NCBI RefSeq assembly: GCF_019802285.1
Contig: NZ_JAIEUJ010000002.1
Coordinates: 558,001 to 622,000, forward strand
Direction: 5' to 3'
Length of the DNA: 64,000 nt
Origin: Novilysobacter antarcticus
Lineage (GTDB): Bacteria; Pseudomonadota; Gammaproteobacteria; Xanthomonadales; Xanthomonadaceae
In this document: positions 47,056 through 57,037 of the stretch, piece by piece
Numbering within the stretch: the first letter of the stretch is position 1
How the letters are laid out: each line of letters starts with the position of its first letter
Position numbers and translations under genes: made by a program
Notes under the pieces: model-generated
What the model was told of the DNA's origin: nothing
The model's database searches: none
Seen by the model: only the letters and a program-made list of their open reading frames with translations

Positions 47056-47967
47056 ATGCCCGAATTGACCGCCCCCACCCATCTGGATCGTCTGGAAACC
47101 GAGAGCATCCACATCCTGCGGGAAGTCGCAGCGGAGTTCTCCAAGCCGATAATGCTGTATTCGATCGGCAAGGACAGCTCGGTGCTACTGCACCTTTTGC
47201 TGAAGGCGTTCCATCCGGCGCCACCTGCAATACCCCTACTGCATGTGGACACCGGCTGGAAATTCGCCGAGATGATCGCATTCCGTGACCGCCGCGTCCG
47301 GGAGACGGGCGTCAAGCTGCATACCTATATCAATCCCCAGGGCTTGGCCAACGGCGTGGGACCACCCACGCATGGTGCTACCGTGCACACCGACGTCATG
47401 AAGACCCAGGCGTTGCGACAGGCGCTCGATGCCGGCGGGTTTGACGCTGCGATCGGTGGTGCGCGGCGCGATGAGGAGAAATCCCGGGCCAAGGAACGCA
47501 TCTTCTCGTTCCGCAATGAGCACCATCGCTGGGACCCGAAAAACCAGCGGGCGGAACTTTGGAACCTCTACAACACGCGTATACACAAGGGCGAGTCGGT
47601 ACGGGTGTTTCCTATCTCCAATTGGACCGAGTTAGATATATGGCTGTACATCCTGCGCGAGAATATTCCTGTGCCCTCGTTGTATCTGGCAGCGCCTCGG
47701 CCGGTTGTGGAACGGAACGGCGCTCTGATTATGGTCGATGACGATCGCCTCCCCCTGCGGCCTCACGAAGTACCGATTATGAAGATGGTGCGTTTTCGCA
47801 CGCTAGGCTGCTACCCGCTGACCGGCGCGATTGAATCCAACGCCGATACGCTGGAAAAGGTGATTGCCGAGATGCTCGTGACGACGACCTCCGAACGCCA
47901 GGGACGGGTAATCGACCACGATCCGACCGCATCGATGGAGAAGAAAAAGCAAGAAGGTTACTTCTGA
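47056..47967 (+). CDS. cysD: CysD, sulfate adenylyltransferase small subunit
   Basis: 303 residues (E. coli CysD 302). The ATP pyrophosphatase loop SIGKDSS lies at 36-42, with [19 protein letters not shown] downstream. It forms APS from ATP and sulfate with CysN. I place the start at ATG 47056 ([20 protein letters not shown]). The gene is visibly less GC-rich than its neighbours and uses codons such as ATA and TTA that are rare around it, suggesting transfer. One base overlaps cysNC (TGATG). In Xanthomonas the homologous pair raxP/raxQ supplies PAPS for sulfation. Confidence 0.95.
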   Translation: MPELTAPTHLDRLETESIHILREVAAEFSKPIMLYSIGKDSSVLLHLLLKAFHPAPPAIPLLHVDTGWKFAEMIAFRDRRVRETGVKLHTYINPQGLANGVGPPTHGATVHTDVMKTQALRQALDAGGFDAAIGGARRDEEKSRAKERIFSFRNEHHRWDPKNQRAELWNLYNTRIHKGESVRVFPISNWTELDIWLYILRENIPVPSLYLAAPRPVVERNGALIMVDDDRLPLRPHEVPIMKMVRFRTLGCYPLTGAIESNADTLEKVIAEMLVTTTSERQGRVIDHDPTASMEKKKQEGYF

Positions 47968-49865
47968 TGGGCGCCAAACCTGACCAGTCCGCAGCTGATG
48001 CCCCCCGGGCGGTCGCGGACTATCTGCTACGCCACGAAGCAAAGGGCTTGTTGCGCTTCATCACCTGCGGGAGCGTTGACGATGGCAAGAGCACGCTGAT
48101 TGGACGGCTTTTGTACGACGCGCGGGCGCTGCTGGATGATCAGGCCGCAGCGCTAATCTCGGACGTCAACCGCGCCGCCGCCATCGGCGATGGGATCGAC
48201 TTCGCATCCCTGGTGGATGGCCTAAGCGCCGAGCGCGAACAGGGCATCACGATCGACGTCGCCTACCGTTACTTCGACACCGACCGGCGCAAGTTCATTG
48301 TCGCCGACTGCCCGGGGCATGAGCAGTACACCCGCAACATGGCCACCGGCGCGTCCACAGCCGACCTTGCTATCGTCCTAGTGGATGCCCGCAAGGGATT
48401 GCTGACCCAGACCCGGCGCCACAGCTACATCCTCGCCCTGCTCGGTATCCGCCACGTGGTGCTCGCCGTCAACAAGATGGATCTTGTCGACTATCGTCAG
48501 GACTTGTTCGAGGCGATCGCCACTGGCTACCAGCAGTTGGCCGCGCAGCTGGGAATCGAACAAGTGGCCTGCATTCCACTTTCGGCGCTGGATGGCGACA
48601 ACGTGCTGGAAACCTCTCGGCATATGCCGTGGTACCAGGGCACCGCGTTGCTGAATCACCTGGAAACCGTCGTGATCGAGTCGCCCAACACCGTGGGGGA
48701 ATTCCGTCTACCTGTGCAGTGGGTTTGTCGTGCGAACCAGGATTTCCGCGGGTTTGCCGGTACGCTGTTAGCGGGATCGGTGGCGGTGGGCGATGCGATC
48801 ACCGTGTCTCCTTCGGGCAGTGCCTCAACCGTCGCCCGCATATTCAGCGGGGATCGCGAGGTTACCCGGGCCGACCCAGGCCAGCCCGTCGTACTAGGCT
48901 TGGACGACGAGATCGACATCGGTCGCGGCGACATCATCTGCCCAGCCGACGCTCCTCTGGCAGTCGCTGACCAGTTCGCCGCGAATCTGCTTTGGATGGA
49001 CCCGAAGCCTCTTCTCCCCGGACGCCCGTACTGGCTCAAGATCGGAGCCCGCACGGTCGGCGCAACCATCACCGAGTTGAAGCACCAGATCGACGTCAAC
49101 ACCCAGGCACACTTGGCTGCCAAGTCGCTGGAGTGCAATCAGGTCGGGTATTGCAACCTGTATCTAAATGAGCCGATCGGCTTCGAACCCTTTACCGACA
49201 ACCGCGACCTGGGCGGCTTCATCCTGATCGACCGTCAGAGCAACGCGACGGTGGGCGCGGGCACCCTGGACTTCGCCCTTCGCCGGGCCAGCAACATTCG
49301 CTGGCAGCATGTTGACGTCGACAAGGCGTCGCGTGCGCTGATCAAGCACCAGCGACCGCGATGCATCTGGTTCACCGGTCTGTCGGGCGCCGGAAAATCC
49401 ACGATCGCCAACTTGGTGGAAAAACAGCTTCTTGCGATGGGTCGGCACACCTACCTGCTCGACGGCGACAACATTCGCCACGGCCTCAACAACGATCTTG
49501 GCTTCACCGATGAAGACCGCGTTGAAAACATCCGTCGTGTGGCCGAGGTAGCCCGGCTGATGGTCGATGCCGGCCTGGTGGTACTGGTGAGCTTTATTTC
49601 GCCCTTCCGGGCGGAGCGGAAGATGGCCCGCCGCATGTTCGCAGAGGGCGAGTTTCTCGAGGTCTTCGTCGACACCCCACTTTCGGTCGCCGAGCAGCGA
49701 GACGCCAAAGGACTCTACGCGAAGGCACGCGCCGGTCTGTTACGCAACTTCACCGGAATAGATTCACCGTACGAGGTGCCGGAGGACCCAGACATCGTGC
49801 TGGATACGGGCAGCCACGAAGCTGAAACCCTGGCCACGATGCTGGTACGCGAGTTGGGGGACTGA
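47967..49865 (+). CDS. cysNC: CysNC, fused sulfate adenylyltransferase GTPase and APS kinase
   Basis: 632 residues. The N-terminal GTPase CysN (about 1-440) has the G1 loop GSVDDGKS (35-42), [11 protein letters not shown] (G3) and NKMD (G4). The C-terminal CysC kinase starts at about 465 with GLSGAGKST (471-479) and has [13 protein letters not shown]. The fusion makes PAPS from sulfate, ATP and GTP. The same arrangement is RaxQ in Xanthomonas. The window carries neither a PAPS reductase nor a sulfotransferase, so whether the product feeds cysteine synthesis or sulfation is open. Confidence 0.95.
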   Translation: MGAKPDQSAADAPRAVADYLLRHEAKGLLRFITCGSVDDGKSTLIGRLLYDARALLDDQAAALISDVNRAAAIGDGIDFASLVDGLSAEREQGITIDVAYRYFDTDRRKFIVADCPGHEQYTRNMATGASTADLAIVLVDARKGLLTQTRRHSYILALLGIRHVVLAVNKMDLVDYRQDLFEAIATGYQQLAAQLGIEQVACIPLSALDGDNVLETSRHMPWYQGTALLNHLETVVIESPNTVGEFRLPVQWVCRANQDFRGFAGTLLAGSVAVGDAITVSPSGSASTVARIFSGDREVTRADPGQPVVLGLDDEIDIGRGDIICPADAPLAVADQFAANLLWMDPKPLLPGRPYWLKIGARTVGATITELKHQIDVNTQAHLAAKSLECNQVGYCNLYLNEPIGFEPFTDNRDLGGFILIDRQSNATVGAGTLDFALRRASNIRWQHVDVDKASRALIKHQRPRCIWFTGLSGAGKSTIANLVEKQLLAMGRHTYLLDGDNIRHGLNNDLGFTDEDRVENIRRVAEVARLMVDAGLVVLVSFISPFRAERKMARRMFAEGEFLEVFVDTPLSVAEQRDAKGLYAKARAGLLRNFTGIDSPYEVPEDPDIVLDTGSHEAETLATMLVRELGD

Positions 49866-49877
49866 ACAAGCGGCGGG

Positions 49878-51980
49878 TCAGTCACGTTTGGCGTACGGAT
49901 ATGGCCCGGTTTCTACGCGCACGTCGCCGCACAACGTGGCGGCATCCTGGACCCGCAGCCCCTGCTCGCGGACGCACAGGGCAAACACCCGTTCGACCGC
50001 GTGGGCGAAGGTGCCATCGAGCTGGCCGGCTTCCGCCTCAAACTCCCACTCATCCAGATGCGCATCCAGCAATGGCCGCAATCCATCCAGTCGTACCCAG
50101 AACATGCTGCCGGAAACGAAGTGATCGGTCCCGGCGTCGGGTTTTTTGATACCCAATCTGGTCGCCAGATAATGGACCTTGTCGCGGTTGGCACCCCAGT
50201 AGTAGTGCAAGGGCTGCACATGGCCCTCCGGCGCCACCAGACCCAGCGAGGCATCTTCCTGGAACGACGTCACGATGTGCTGGAAGCGCGCCGGCGATGC
50301 CAACCGATCCAGCAACTCGCCCCGCCAGTTCGCACCATCCGGGCGATGTGGCGACTGCTTGGTATGCAGCTTCAATACCAGCTTCTCGCCCTCGTTGAGC
50401 AGGCGGTCGGCCACGTGCACGAACGGCAGAATGTCGCGCCCGCGGTTCTCATGGACTTCCAACTCGGCGATCATGCCGCGGCGCGCGAGCTCACCTGAAA
50501 CCTTCCCGGCCTGTTCTTTTCCGGTGGTCACCACCAATCGCATTGGCGTGGCAAGTTTGTCCAGTGCATCGAGCAGTTCACCGAACGCGTCGGGGTACCA
50601 AGCGTGGATAACCACGCACGGACGCATTGCGACCTCGGCGTCGGGGGTTGTCGTCGCCGACGTCTTGCCGGCGGACTCCCGCAACGCCTCCGCAGTCGCG
50701 TGGAGCCATGCATGGCCTAACCGCGCATCGGGCTCGAGCACAGCGCCTTCGGCCCATTCGTTCCACGCGTTGATGAACACTAAAGGAGCGGTTTCGCCAG
50801 CATCAGGACGACCGCGTCCGATGGCAGCGATCAGCCAGTCCCGATAGCGGCGCGGCGAGGCGTGCAGATAGGTCCGGCCCCGCGACGGACGGCGTGGCTC
50901 GTTGTCCCAGCCGCAATTCACGGCGGGGAACAGTCGGTAGGCAGGTGGAGTGCGCTGGCTGTAGTCGGTGGCCAACTCCCGCCAGTCCAGTACCTGGCCG
51001 GTGTACTCGTCGTTGATCAGCACCTGGTCCGCAGTGATGTCGGCAGGCGTGGACAGGTTGGGCGGAAATTCGACCGCAGCATCGAACCCCAGCGTCGCAG
51101 GGTCCGGGCGTTCGAAGCCCTGCACATAGGCGATGAAAATTTCGCCCACACCGTTTCCGGCGCACCACTTGCGCCAACGCGCAGCCGTTGCGGCCGGATC
51201 GGGCAGCAACCCCGGGCGATACACCAGCAGCAGCGGCTTGCCATCCACCCGCAGGTAGCGTGGGTCGCGAAGATAGGCGGAAACGTGCGCGATGAAGGCG
51301 AGGTCATCGTCAGGGTCATGGCTCTGTGCGATCAGAACCTCTCCCGCCCGCCCGTCCCACCGACGCGACCAGCTCTCGTTGGCCCAGCACAGGCAAATGG
51401 GCAGGGTGATGGAGGGGTCATCCAGCCACTGCCGCAGGGGCGCCTCCAACAGGGTCCTGCCCTGGAACCAGTAAAAATAGGAACAGAACGCGCCCACGCC
51501 ATACGCTTGCGCCAGCGTCGCCTGCGCACGCAGGGCCGCTGGATGGCCAAGGTCGTAATAGCCCAGAGCGCCGGGGAGGCGCGGCTGGGCATGACCCTGG
51601 AACTGCGGCAGGGCGCGCCCGACATTGCGCCATTCGGTGAAGCCCTCGCCCCACCATTCGTTGTTCTCTGGAATGGCGTGGAACTGTGGCAGGTAGAACG
51701 CCACCAGCGTCGCCGAGAGCGTTGCCGGCAGGGCGGGCGGTTGGTGGGCGCGGTATCCGACAGCCCGGCCGTTTGCGGTTGTCCGCGCGCGTCGCGTTGA
51801 AGTTGCCCCGGACGACTGGCCATGGACCGCTGCGGGTCGGACCTCCGGAAAACGCTGCAGGAACCACTGCCGCCAATGATCGCGCCTGGCCTCGCCCAGC
51901 GGCACCAGGCGGAATCCCATACGCAGTACATGGAACAATCGCTCGCGCGCTGTGCGCATCAGATTTCTGGCAATCGGCAT
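49878..51980 (-). CDS. WbsX-like glycosyl protein fused to an RgpF (rhamnan synthesis) domain
   Basis: 700 residues. About 95-440 is a WbsX domain (GH99-like): VAFYLPQFHAIPENNEWWGEGF, with SYFYWFQGRTLLEAPLRQWL, ICLCWANESWSRRWDG and FINAWNEWAEGAVLEPD. About 455-700 is RgpF-like: VVIHAWYPDAFGELLDAL, ENRGRDILPFVHV, LVLKLHTKQSPHR and GSMFWVRLDGLRPLL. (The first WbsX block is cited in parts: VAFYLPQFH and NEWWGEGFTEW.) Such fusions occur in O-antigen and rhamnan clusters and likely assemble or trim a glycan. It is convergent with cysNC (12 bases) and follows the lipoprotein gene by 59 bases. Confidence 0.85.
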   Translation of the reverse strand: MPIARNLMRTARERLFHVLRMGFRLVPLGEARRDHWRQWFLQRFPEVRPAAVHGQSSGATSTRRARTTANGRAVGYRAHQPPALPATLSATLVAFYLPQFHAIPENNEWWGEGFTEWRNVGRALPQFQGHAQPRLPGALGYYDLGHPAALRAQATLAQAYGVGAFCSYFYWFQGRTLLEAPLRQWLDDPSITLPICLCWANESWSRRWDGRAGEVLIAQSHDPDDDLAFIAHVSAYLRDPRYLRVDGKPLLLVYRPGLLPDPAATAARWRKWCAGNGVGEIFIAYVQGFERPDPATLGFDAAVEFPPNLSTPADITADQVLINDEYTGQVLDWRELATDYSQRTPPAYRLFPAVNCGWDNEPRRPSRGRTYLHASPRRYRDWLIAAIGRGRPDAGETAPLVFINAWNEWAEGAVLEPDARLGHAWLHATAEALRESAGKTSATTTPDAEVAMRPCVVIHAWYPDAFGELLDALDKLATPMRLVVTTGKEQAGKVSGELARRGMIAELEVHENRGRDILPFVHVADRLLNEGEKLVLKLHTKQSPHRPDGANWRGELLDRLASPARFQHIVTSFQEDASLGLVAPEGHVQPLHYYWGANRDKVHYLATRLGIKKPDAGTDHFVSGSMFWVRLDGLRPLLDAHLDEWEFEAEAGQLDGTFAHAVERVFALCVREQGLRVQDAATLCGDVRVETGPYPYAKRD

Positions 51981-52039
51981 GGCGCGCAGCTTACAGGCCC
52001 GAGCCGGTGTCCCGTACCGGTGCTGACTCCCGCATTGAC

Positions 52040-52720
52040 TCAGCCCGCGCGCGACTGCGCGTGTGCGCCGCTACCAGCCGCCAGCACCCAACCCACGATC
52101 TCGCCGGTGACCGCATGTAGCGCCTGGTCGAATGCCTGGACAACGTCCTCGATCGAGGTGCTGGCGGTGGGCGACTTTTGCAGGAAGGTGCGCGAGTCGA
52201 CGACGCGCTGGCTGGCGATGTGCAGCAGCTTGGCATTGACCTCAATCACCACGGTCGGCGGCATGCCGGGCGCCGTATACTCGGACTCGAAGCGACGCAG
52301 CTCCAGCATCAGTCGGTAGTCGGCGCTCATCCCGCTGCCTTGCCGGGCCACTGCGGCGACGCGACCGGAGTCCTCCAGGGTGCGCAGTATCGCGCCCTCC
52401 AGCATGTCGGTCGGAATCCGGGCCCAACTGGCGCCCTTGTAGATCTGCAGCTCGTTGACCGCCGGGCGCACGGCGATGCGGAGGCTGTCCCCTACCCGCG
52501 TAGTGTTCACCTTGGCGAGCGAGAGCTGCCAGTCGACCCGTGGCCAGGCAGGATCGGCTTCGACCCGGGGGTCAAGGTCGTACACCGTTCCCCGGTCACG
52601 CGTGTTGTTGCCCAACACCGAGCAGGCCGCAAGCAGCACACAGCCGATGATCACCAACGTTGTGCGTGCAATGCCGAGCCCGTAGTGGCGCGATGCAGGG
52701 CGGATCGTGGTCGGGTTCAT
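52040..52720 (-). CDS. ABC-type transport auxiliary lipoprotein (PqiC/DUF330-like)
   Basis: 226 residues with a lipoprotein signal; Cys33 lies in LLAAC. The mature domain YDLDPRVEADPAWPRVDWQL, LQIYKGASWARIPTDMLEGA and YRLMLELRRFESEY matches the auxiliary lipoproteins of MCE/Pqi-type systems. It should sit on the inner leaflet of the outer membrane and form the exit end of the lipid path. It is the last gene of the MCE operon and overlaps the MCE gene by four bases (ATGA). Confidence 0.85.
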   Translation of the reverse strand: MNPTTIRPASRHYGLGIARTTLVIIGCVLLAACSVLGNNTRDRGTVYDLDPRVEADPAWPRVDWQLSLAKVNTTRVGDSLRIAVRPAVNELQIYKGASWARIPTDMLEGAILRTLEDSGRVAAVARQGSGMSADYRLMLELRRFESEYTAPGMPPTVVIEVNAKLLHIASQRVVDSRTFLQKSPTASTSIEDVVQAFDQALHAVTGEIVGWVLAAGSGAHAQSRAG

Positions 52721-53643
52721 TCCGGTTCAAACTCCTTGAGCGCGTCGCGACCGAGCAGGTAGCGGGCCGGGTTGCTGTCCAGACGGTCGCTTACCCGGCG
52801 CAGGTCACGCACCAGGCCGCGCAGCTCACTCAGCGTGGGGCCAAGCTGGGACAAACCGTCATTGGCGAAGCTGTGGATGGCTGCGCGGTTGTCATTGATG
52901 ATTCCGTCGGCCCCGATGGCAGCCGAGTCGAGGCGCGTCAGCGTGTTGTCCAGCCGAGCGACAAGCTCGGGCAGCTTGCTCACCAGCTCGCGATCAATGC
53001 CGACCACGACCTTGTTGGCGTTGCCCAGCGTGGCTTCGAGCTGCTCGCTCGACGCGCGGGCATTGGTGATCAAGGCCCTGAGATCTTCGCGCTGGTCGGA
53101 GATCGCCCCGGTCAGTGTCTCGATGTGGGCGAGGGTCTGGGCGACGCTTTCGACGTTTTCCTCGCTGAGCAGCTGATCCATCCGCGCCACCAGCCTGTTG
53201 GCGGTGTCGGCGATGTTCTGCAGCGCGGAGGCCTCGGTCTGGATCACCGGGACGTCGCTCTTATCAACATCGACCAGGCGCGGGCTCGCGGGGTCGCCGC
53301 CGGTCAGCTGGATGATCGGGCTGCCGGTGATGCCCGTCATGGACATCTTGGCGCGCGTGTCGGTCATCACCGGCGCGCTGGCCTGGACCTTGAGCGTGGC
53401 AATCACCCGACGCGGATCATCGGGCGCCAAGCGCAGTTTCTCCACGGTGCCGACCGAAATGCCGTTGTACTGAACGCTGCTGCCTTCGCTCATGCCCGTG
53501 ACCGGCTCGTTGAAGATCACCCGGTAGCTCTGCCAGCTTTTGTCGGTCGAGTACTTCGCCGCCCACAGGGCGAAAAACAGCAGGAACAGCGTCAGAACGA
53601 TTGTAAAAGCACCGATCAGGACGTAGTTGGCCTTGGTTTCCAT
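52717..53643 (-). CDS. MCE (MlaD-like) periplasmic lipid-binding protein
   Basis: 308 residues: a single N-terminal transmembrane helix (VLIGAFTIVLTLFLLFFALW), an MCE domain about 38-120 (YRVIFNEPVTGMSEGSSVQY, GISVGTVEKL and ITGSPIIQLTG), then a long helical tail that forms a hydrophobic channel in MlaD-type hexamers. Its stop overlaps the lipoprotein start and its start overlaps the ATPase stop by one base. Confidence 0.92.
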   Translation of the reverse strand: METKANYVLIGAFTIVLTLFLLFFALWAAKYSTDKSWQSYRVIFNEPVTGMSEGSSVQYNGISVGTVEKLRLAPDDPRRVIATLKVQASAPVMTDTRAKMSMTGITGSPIIQLTGGDPASPRLVDVDKSDVPVIQTEASALQNIADTANRLVARMDQLLSEENVESVAQTLAHIETLTGAISDQREDLRALITNARASSEQLEATLGNANKVVVGIDRELVSKLPELVARLDNTLTRLDSAAIGADGIINDNRAAIHSFANDGLSQLGPTLSELRGLVRDLRRVSDRLDSNPARYLLGRDALKEFEPE

Positions 53644-54464
53644 CAGGGGGAGACCTCATTGAGCGGGCGGGCCGCCGCGCCTGCATCCTGCGCGGCGCGG
53701 GCCCGGGGGCCGTGGAAGTATTCACGCACCCATGGGTGCTCGCATCGTTCGATCTCATCGATCGGGGCGCAGGCCACCACCTTGCCATCGGCCAGCACGG
53801 CGATGCGGTCACATATAGCGTAGAGGGTATCGAGGTCATGTGTGATCAGGAACACGGTGAGTCCCAGCGCCTGCTGCAACGTGCGGATCAGCCGATCGAA
53901 CGCGGCTGCACCGATCGGATCGAGACCTGCGGTCGGCTCATCGAGAAACAAAAGCGGCGGATCCAGCGCCAGTGCACGGGCCACTCCGGCGCGCTTGCGC
54001 ATCCCGCCGGACAACTCGGAAGGAAACTTCTCCAGCGCATCGCCGGGTAAACCCGAAAGCTTCACTTTCAGCAACGCCAGCTCGTAGCGCAGCGAGTCCG
54101 AAAGTCCTGGGCAGTATTCCTTCAGTGGCACCTCGACGTTCTCACCCACCGTCAGCGAGGAAAACAGCGCTCCGTCCTGGAACAGGACGCCGGTGTTCTG
54201 CTCGATATGCCTGCGCGTCTTGCTATCAGTGCTGCGCGCGTCCACGCCCAGCACTTCAATGCTGCCTTCATTGGGACGGCGCAGGCCGAGGATGGAACGC
54301 ATCAGCACGGACTTGCCGGTGCCCGATCCGCCGACCACGCCAAGGATTTCTCCCGGCATCACGTCCAGGTCCAGACCGTCGTGCACCACTTGCGGACCGA
54401 AGCGGTTGACCAGTCCGCGCACGCGGATGATGGGAGCGGGCGTGGGATGCGATGCCGCCGTCAC
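53643..54464 (-). CDS. ABC transporter ATPase, MlaF-like
   Basis: 273 residues. Walker A GGSGTGKS at 45-52, signature LSGGMRKRAGVARAL, Walker B LLFLDEPTAGLDP and the switch histidine in ITHDLDT. It energises lipid transfer with the MlaE-like permease. The start is GTG, overlapping the permease stop by four bases (GTGA). A trans-acting ATPase of the MlaF/Ttg2A group is most similar by these features. Confidence 0.93.
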   Translation of the reverse strand: MTAASHPTPAPIIRVRGLVNRFGPQVVHDGLDLDVMPGEILGVVGGSGTGKSVLMRSILGLRRPNEGSIEVLGVDARSTDSKTRRHIEQNTGVLFQDGALFSSLTVGENVEVPLKEYCPGLSDSLRYELALLKVKLSGLPGDALEKFPSELSGGMRKRAGVARALALDPPLLFLDEPTAGLDPIGAAAFDRLIRTLQQALGLTVFLITHDLDTLYAICDRIAVLADGKVVACAPIDEIERCEHPWVREYFHGPRARAAQDAGAAARPLNEVSP

Positions 54465-55579
54465 CAGCCCATCTCCATCAGCCAGATCGCGAAGAACGCA
54501 TCCAGCACGATCACCAGCGATATCGACTGCACCACGCTGGAGGTGGTGCGCTCACCCAGCGATTGCGCGGTGCCCTTCACCTGCAGCCCTTCCAGGCACC
54601 CGATCAGGCTGATGACCAGCGCAAACACCGGCGCTTTGCCCAGACCGACCCACAGATGCTTCAGCGACATTGTGTCCTGCATCCGCGTCAGGTACTGCTG
54701 CGGCGGAATGTCCAGATTGAAGGCGCCGACCGTAAGCCCGCCCAGCAGACCGGCCATCATGGCCACGAAGGTCAGCAGCGGTAGCGTCACCAGCAGTGCG
54801 AGCACCCGCGGTATCACCAGCAGATCGACCGGGTCCAGGCCCAGCGTGCGCATTGCATCGACTTCCTCGCGGCCGACCATCGCCCCGATCTGCGCAGTGA
54901 ACGCGCTGGCGGTGCGGCCGGCGAGGATGATCGCGGTGAGCAGCACGCCAAACTCGCGCAGGAACGCGATGCTCACCAATTCGACGACGAAGATTGTGGC
55001 ACCGAAATCACGCAGCACGTTCGCGCCGAGAAACGCGACCACCGCGCCCACCAGGAAGCACAACAGCGCCACCAGCGGCACCGCGTCCAAGCCGACCTGT
55101 TCCATGTGGAAGACGGTGGCAATCGGGCGAAAGCGCCTGGGGTCGCGGACCAGACGCAGCATCTTGACCAGCACCTCACCGAAAAAGCCCAGCAGCGAGC
55201 GCGCCTCGCGCCAGTTGTTGGCCACGGCCCGGCCCAGTCGCGCGAGCGCCTCGCGCACGCCGAACTCGCGCGGACGCGGCAATCGCTCATCGGTGACGTC
55301 ATCGATCACCGCGACCAACGCGCGGTGGTCGGGGTGGAATTCGAACTCGTGAAACTCCAGTCCGCGCTCACGTGCGAAGCGCAGCAACTGCAGCACGGCG
55401 AGCGAATCGAGCCGCTCCACGCCGGTCGCATCCAGCACGCGGGTGCTATCGGGCATCGATGCCAGTTGATCACCGACCGCTTGCGCCTGCTCGAGTGTCC
55501 ACTGGCCGGCGAGCACCTGACGAGCCGGGTCGCGGTCATCAGGGGCAAAGCTTGGCGGCGAGGGGTCGGAGGCACTCAT
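54461..55579 (-). CDS. MlaE-like permease with an N-terminal STAS domain
   Basis: 372 residues from ATG 55579 (MSASDPSPPSFAPDDRDPAR). The first 100 residues form a STAS-like domain (VLAGQWTLEQAQAVGDQLAS, TRVLDATGVERLDSLAVLQL). Then follow about 250 residues with five to six membrane helices and the MlaE motif FGATIFVVELVSIAFLREFGVLL (cited as ELVSIAFLREFG), ending IWLMEMGW. In E. coli the STAS protein MlaB is separate; here it is fused. It is the first gene of the operon and is divergent from the ThrE gene. Confidence 0.92.
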   Translation of the reverse strand: MSASDPSPPSFAPDDRDPARQVLAGQWTLEQAQAVGDQLASMPDSTRVLDATGVERLDSLAVLQLLRFARERGLEFHEFEFHPDHRALVAVIDDVTDERLPRPREFGVREALARLGRAVANNWREARSLLGFFGEVLVKMLRLVRDPRRFRPIATVFHMEQVGLDAVPLVALLCFLVGAVVAFLGANVLRDFGATIFVVELVSIAFLREFGVLLTAIILAGRTASAFTAQIGAMVGREEVDAMRTLGLDPVDLLVIPRVLALLVTLPLLTFVAMMAGLLGGLTVGAFNLDIPPQQYLTRMQDTMSLKHLWVGLGKAPVFALVISLIGCLEGLQVKGTAQSLGERTTSSVVQSISLVIVLDAFFAIWLMEMGW

Positions 55580-55675
55580 GGGTGACGGAAGGATACATGC
55601 GTGACCCATGCACGGCGCGTGGCCTCGGCAGTTCCAATAAGGCTCCTGCACCAGCGCGCGTGCGATCCTAGCGGG

Positions 55676-56947
55676 ATGATCAGCACGCCATCCAACGCCA
55701 CGGCCGCCATTCCGCTGAGCAACGCCAGCTATCCCGACCGCATCGCCTTCATGGTCGAGCTGGCCGAGCGCCTGCACCTGTACGGCACCACTGCGCAGCG
55801 ACTGGAAGGCGCGCTGCTGTCGGTCGCCGATCGCCTGCGCGTGGAGTGCGAACCCTGGGTCAGCCCCACTGCCCTGATCATGTCGTTCAGCGACCCGCAA
55901 CAGTTGCCCGGGCACAGCGACATCACCCGCGTGATCCGGCTGCCGCCCGGTGACACGGACCTGCAACGCCTTGTGGAGACGGACCGCATCGCCGAGGCCG
56001 TGATCGCCGGTGAGATGGGACTGGCGGCTGCATTGGAGGCCATGAACGAGTTGGACACCCCGCCCACCCGCTGGTCACAGGCCTTGCAGGTCATGGCCTT
56101 CGGACTGGTGGCGGCGGCCGTGGGCGGATTGCTGCGACTGCCTTGGCTGGACATCGCCGTGGCCGGATTCAATGGCTTGCTGATCGGGTTGCTGACCGTG
56201 CTGGCGGCGTCGCGACCGCGATTGCGGGAGGCGTCCGATGCGCTGCTGGCGATGGTCGCCACCCTCGTGGTGGTGCTGGTGGCCACCTTCATTGCGCCGC
56301 TCAACCAGAACACCGTGATCATCGCCTCGCTGATCGTCTTGTTGCCAGGTCTCTCGCTGACCAACGCCATGAACGAGTTGACCAGTCAGCACCTGGTATC
56401 GGGTACGGCGCGCGCCGCGGGCGCGCTTTCCACTGTGCTCAAGTTGACCCTGGGCACGGTCATTGCCCTCTATCTGGCGCACCTTGTCGGTCTCGAACCG
56501 GAGGTACGCGCTCTGCGTCCGCAGCCACCGTGGGTGGAATGGCCGGCGCTGGCCGCCGCGTCACTCGCGTTTGCCGTGCTGTTCCGAGCGCACGTGCGGG
56601 ACTACCCGCTGGTCATGATTTCAGCCGCAGCCGGTTATCTGATCTCGCGCTACGGGGGCTTGGCCTGGGGCAGCCCGGTCGGGATCTTCCTGGCGGCCCT
56701 GGTATTGACGGTTGCAGGCAATGGCTATGCGCGTTGGTTTGATCGCCCCGGCGCACTGGTCCGGGTACCGGGAATCATCCTGCTATTGCCCGGCAGCGTC
56801 AGCCTGCGCGGGATGATGGACCTGGTCCAGCGCCAGGACGTGGCAGTGGGTCAGGATGCGCTGATGGCGGTAGTGAACATCCTGCTGGCCGTTATCGCCG
56901 GGCTGCTGTTTGGCAACCTGCTCCTGCCGACGCGCAAGAACCTCTAG
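55676..56947 (+). CDS. ThrE-type threonine/serine exporter family protein
   Basis: 423 residues from ATG 55676. A soluble N-terminal part (about 1-125, DRIAFMVELAERLHLYGTT) is followed by about ten membrane helices in two groups. It matches the fused ThrE architecture: the N-terminal DUF1212-type half (ALQVMAFGLVAAAVGGLLRL) and the smaller ThrE_2 half ending LFGNLLLPTRKN. Family members export threonine and serine, though many bacterial members have unknown substrates. The frame opens earlier at 55601, but no ribosome binding site supports it. Confidence 0.82.
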   Translation: MISTPSNATAAIPLSNASYPDRIAFMVELAERLHLYGTTAQRLEGALLSVADRLRVECEPWVSPTALIMSFSDPQQLPGHSDITRVIRLPPGDTDLQRLVETDRIAEAVIAGEMGLAAALEAMNELDTPPTRWSQALQVMAFGLVAAAVGGLLRLPWLDIAVAGFNGLLIGLLTVLAASRPRLREASDALLAMVATLVVVLVATFIAPLNQNTVIIASLIVLLPGLSLTNAMNELTSQHLVSGTARAAGALSTVLKLTLGTVIALYLAHLVGLEPEVRALRPQPPWVEWPALAAASLAFAVLFRAHVRDYPLVMISAAAGYLISRYGGLAWGSPVGIFLAALVLTVAGNGYARWFDRPGALVRVPGIILLLPGSVSLRGMMDLVQRQDVAVGQDALMAVVNILLAVIAGLLFGNLLLPTRKNL

Positions 56948-56956
56948 CGAAGCAAA

Positions 56957-56990
56957 AACGAAAACGCCGGCAAATGCCGGCGTTTTCGTT
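56957..56990. terminator. Bidirectional intrinsic terminator between thrE and hns
   Basis: A perfect 15-base-pair inverted repeat (AACGAAAACGCCGGC / GCCGGCGTTTTCGTT) with an AAAT loop. It has A-rich and T-rich shoulders, so it can end transcripts from both sides. The ThrE stop is nine bases before it and the H-NS stop 48 bases after. Confidence 0.88.
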
Positions 56991-57037
56991 GCTGCCGACA
57001 CAGGGCCGGCACGACCGAAGTCAAATGCGTCTGCGCA

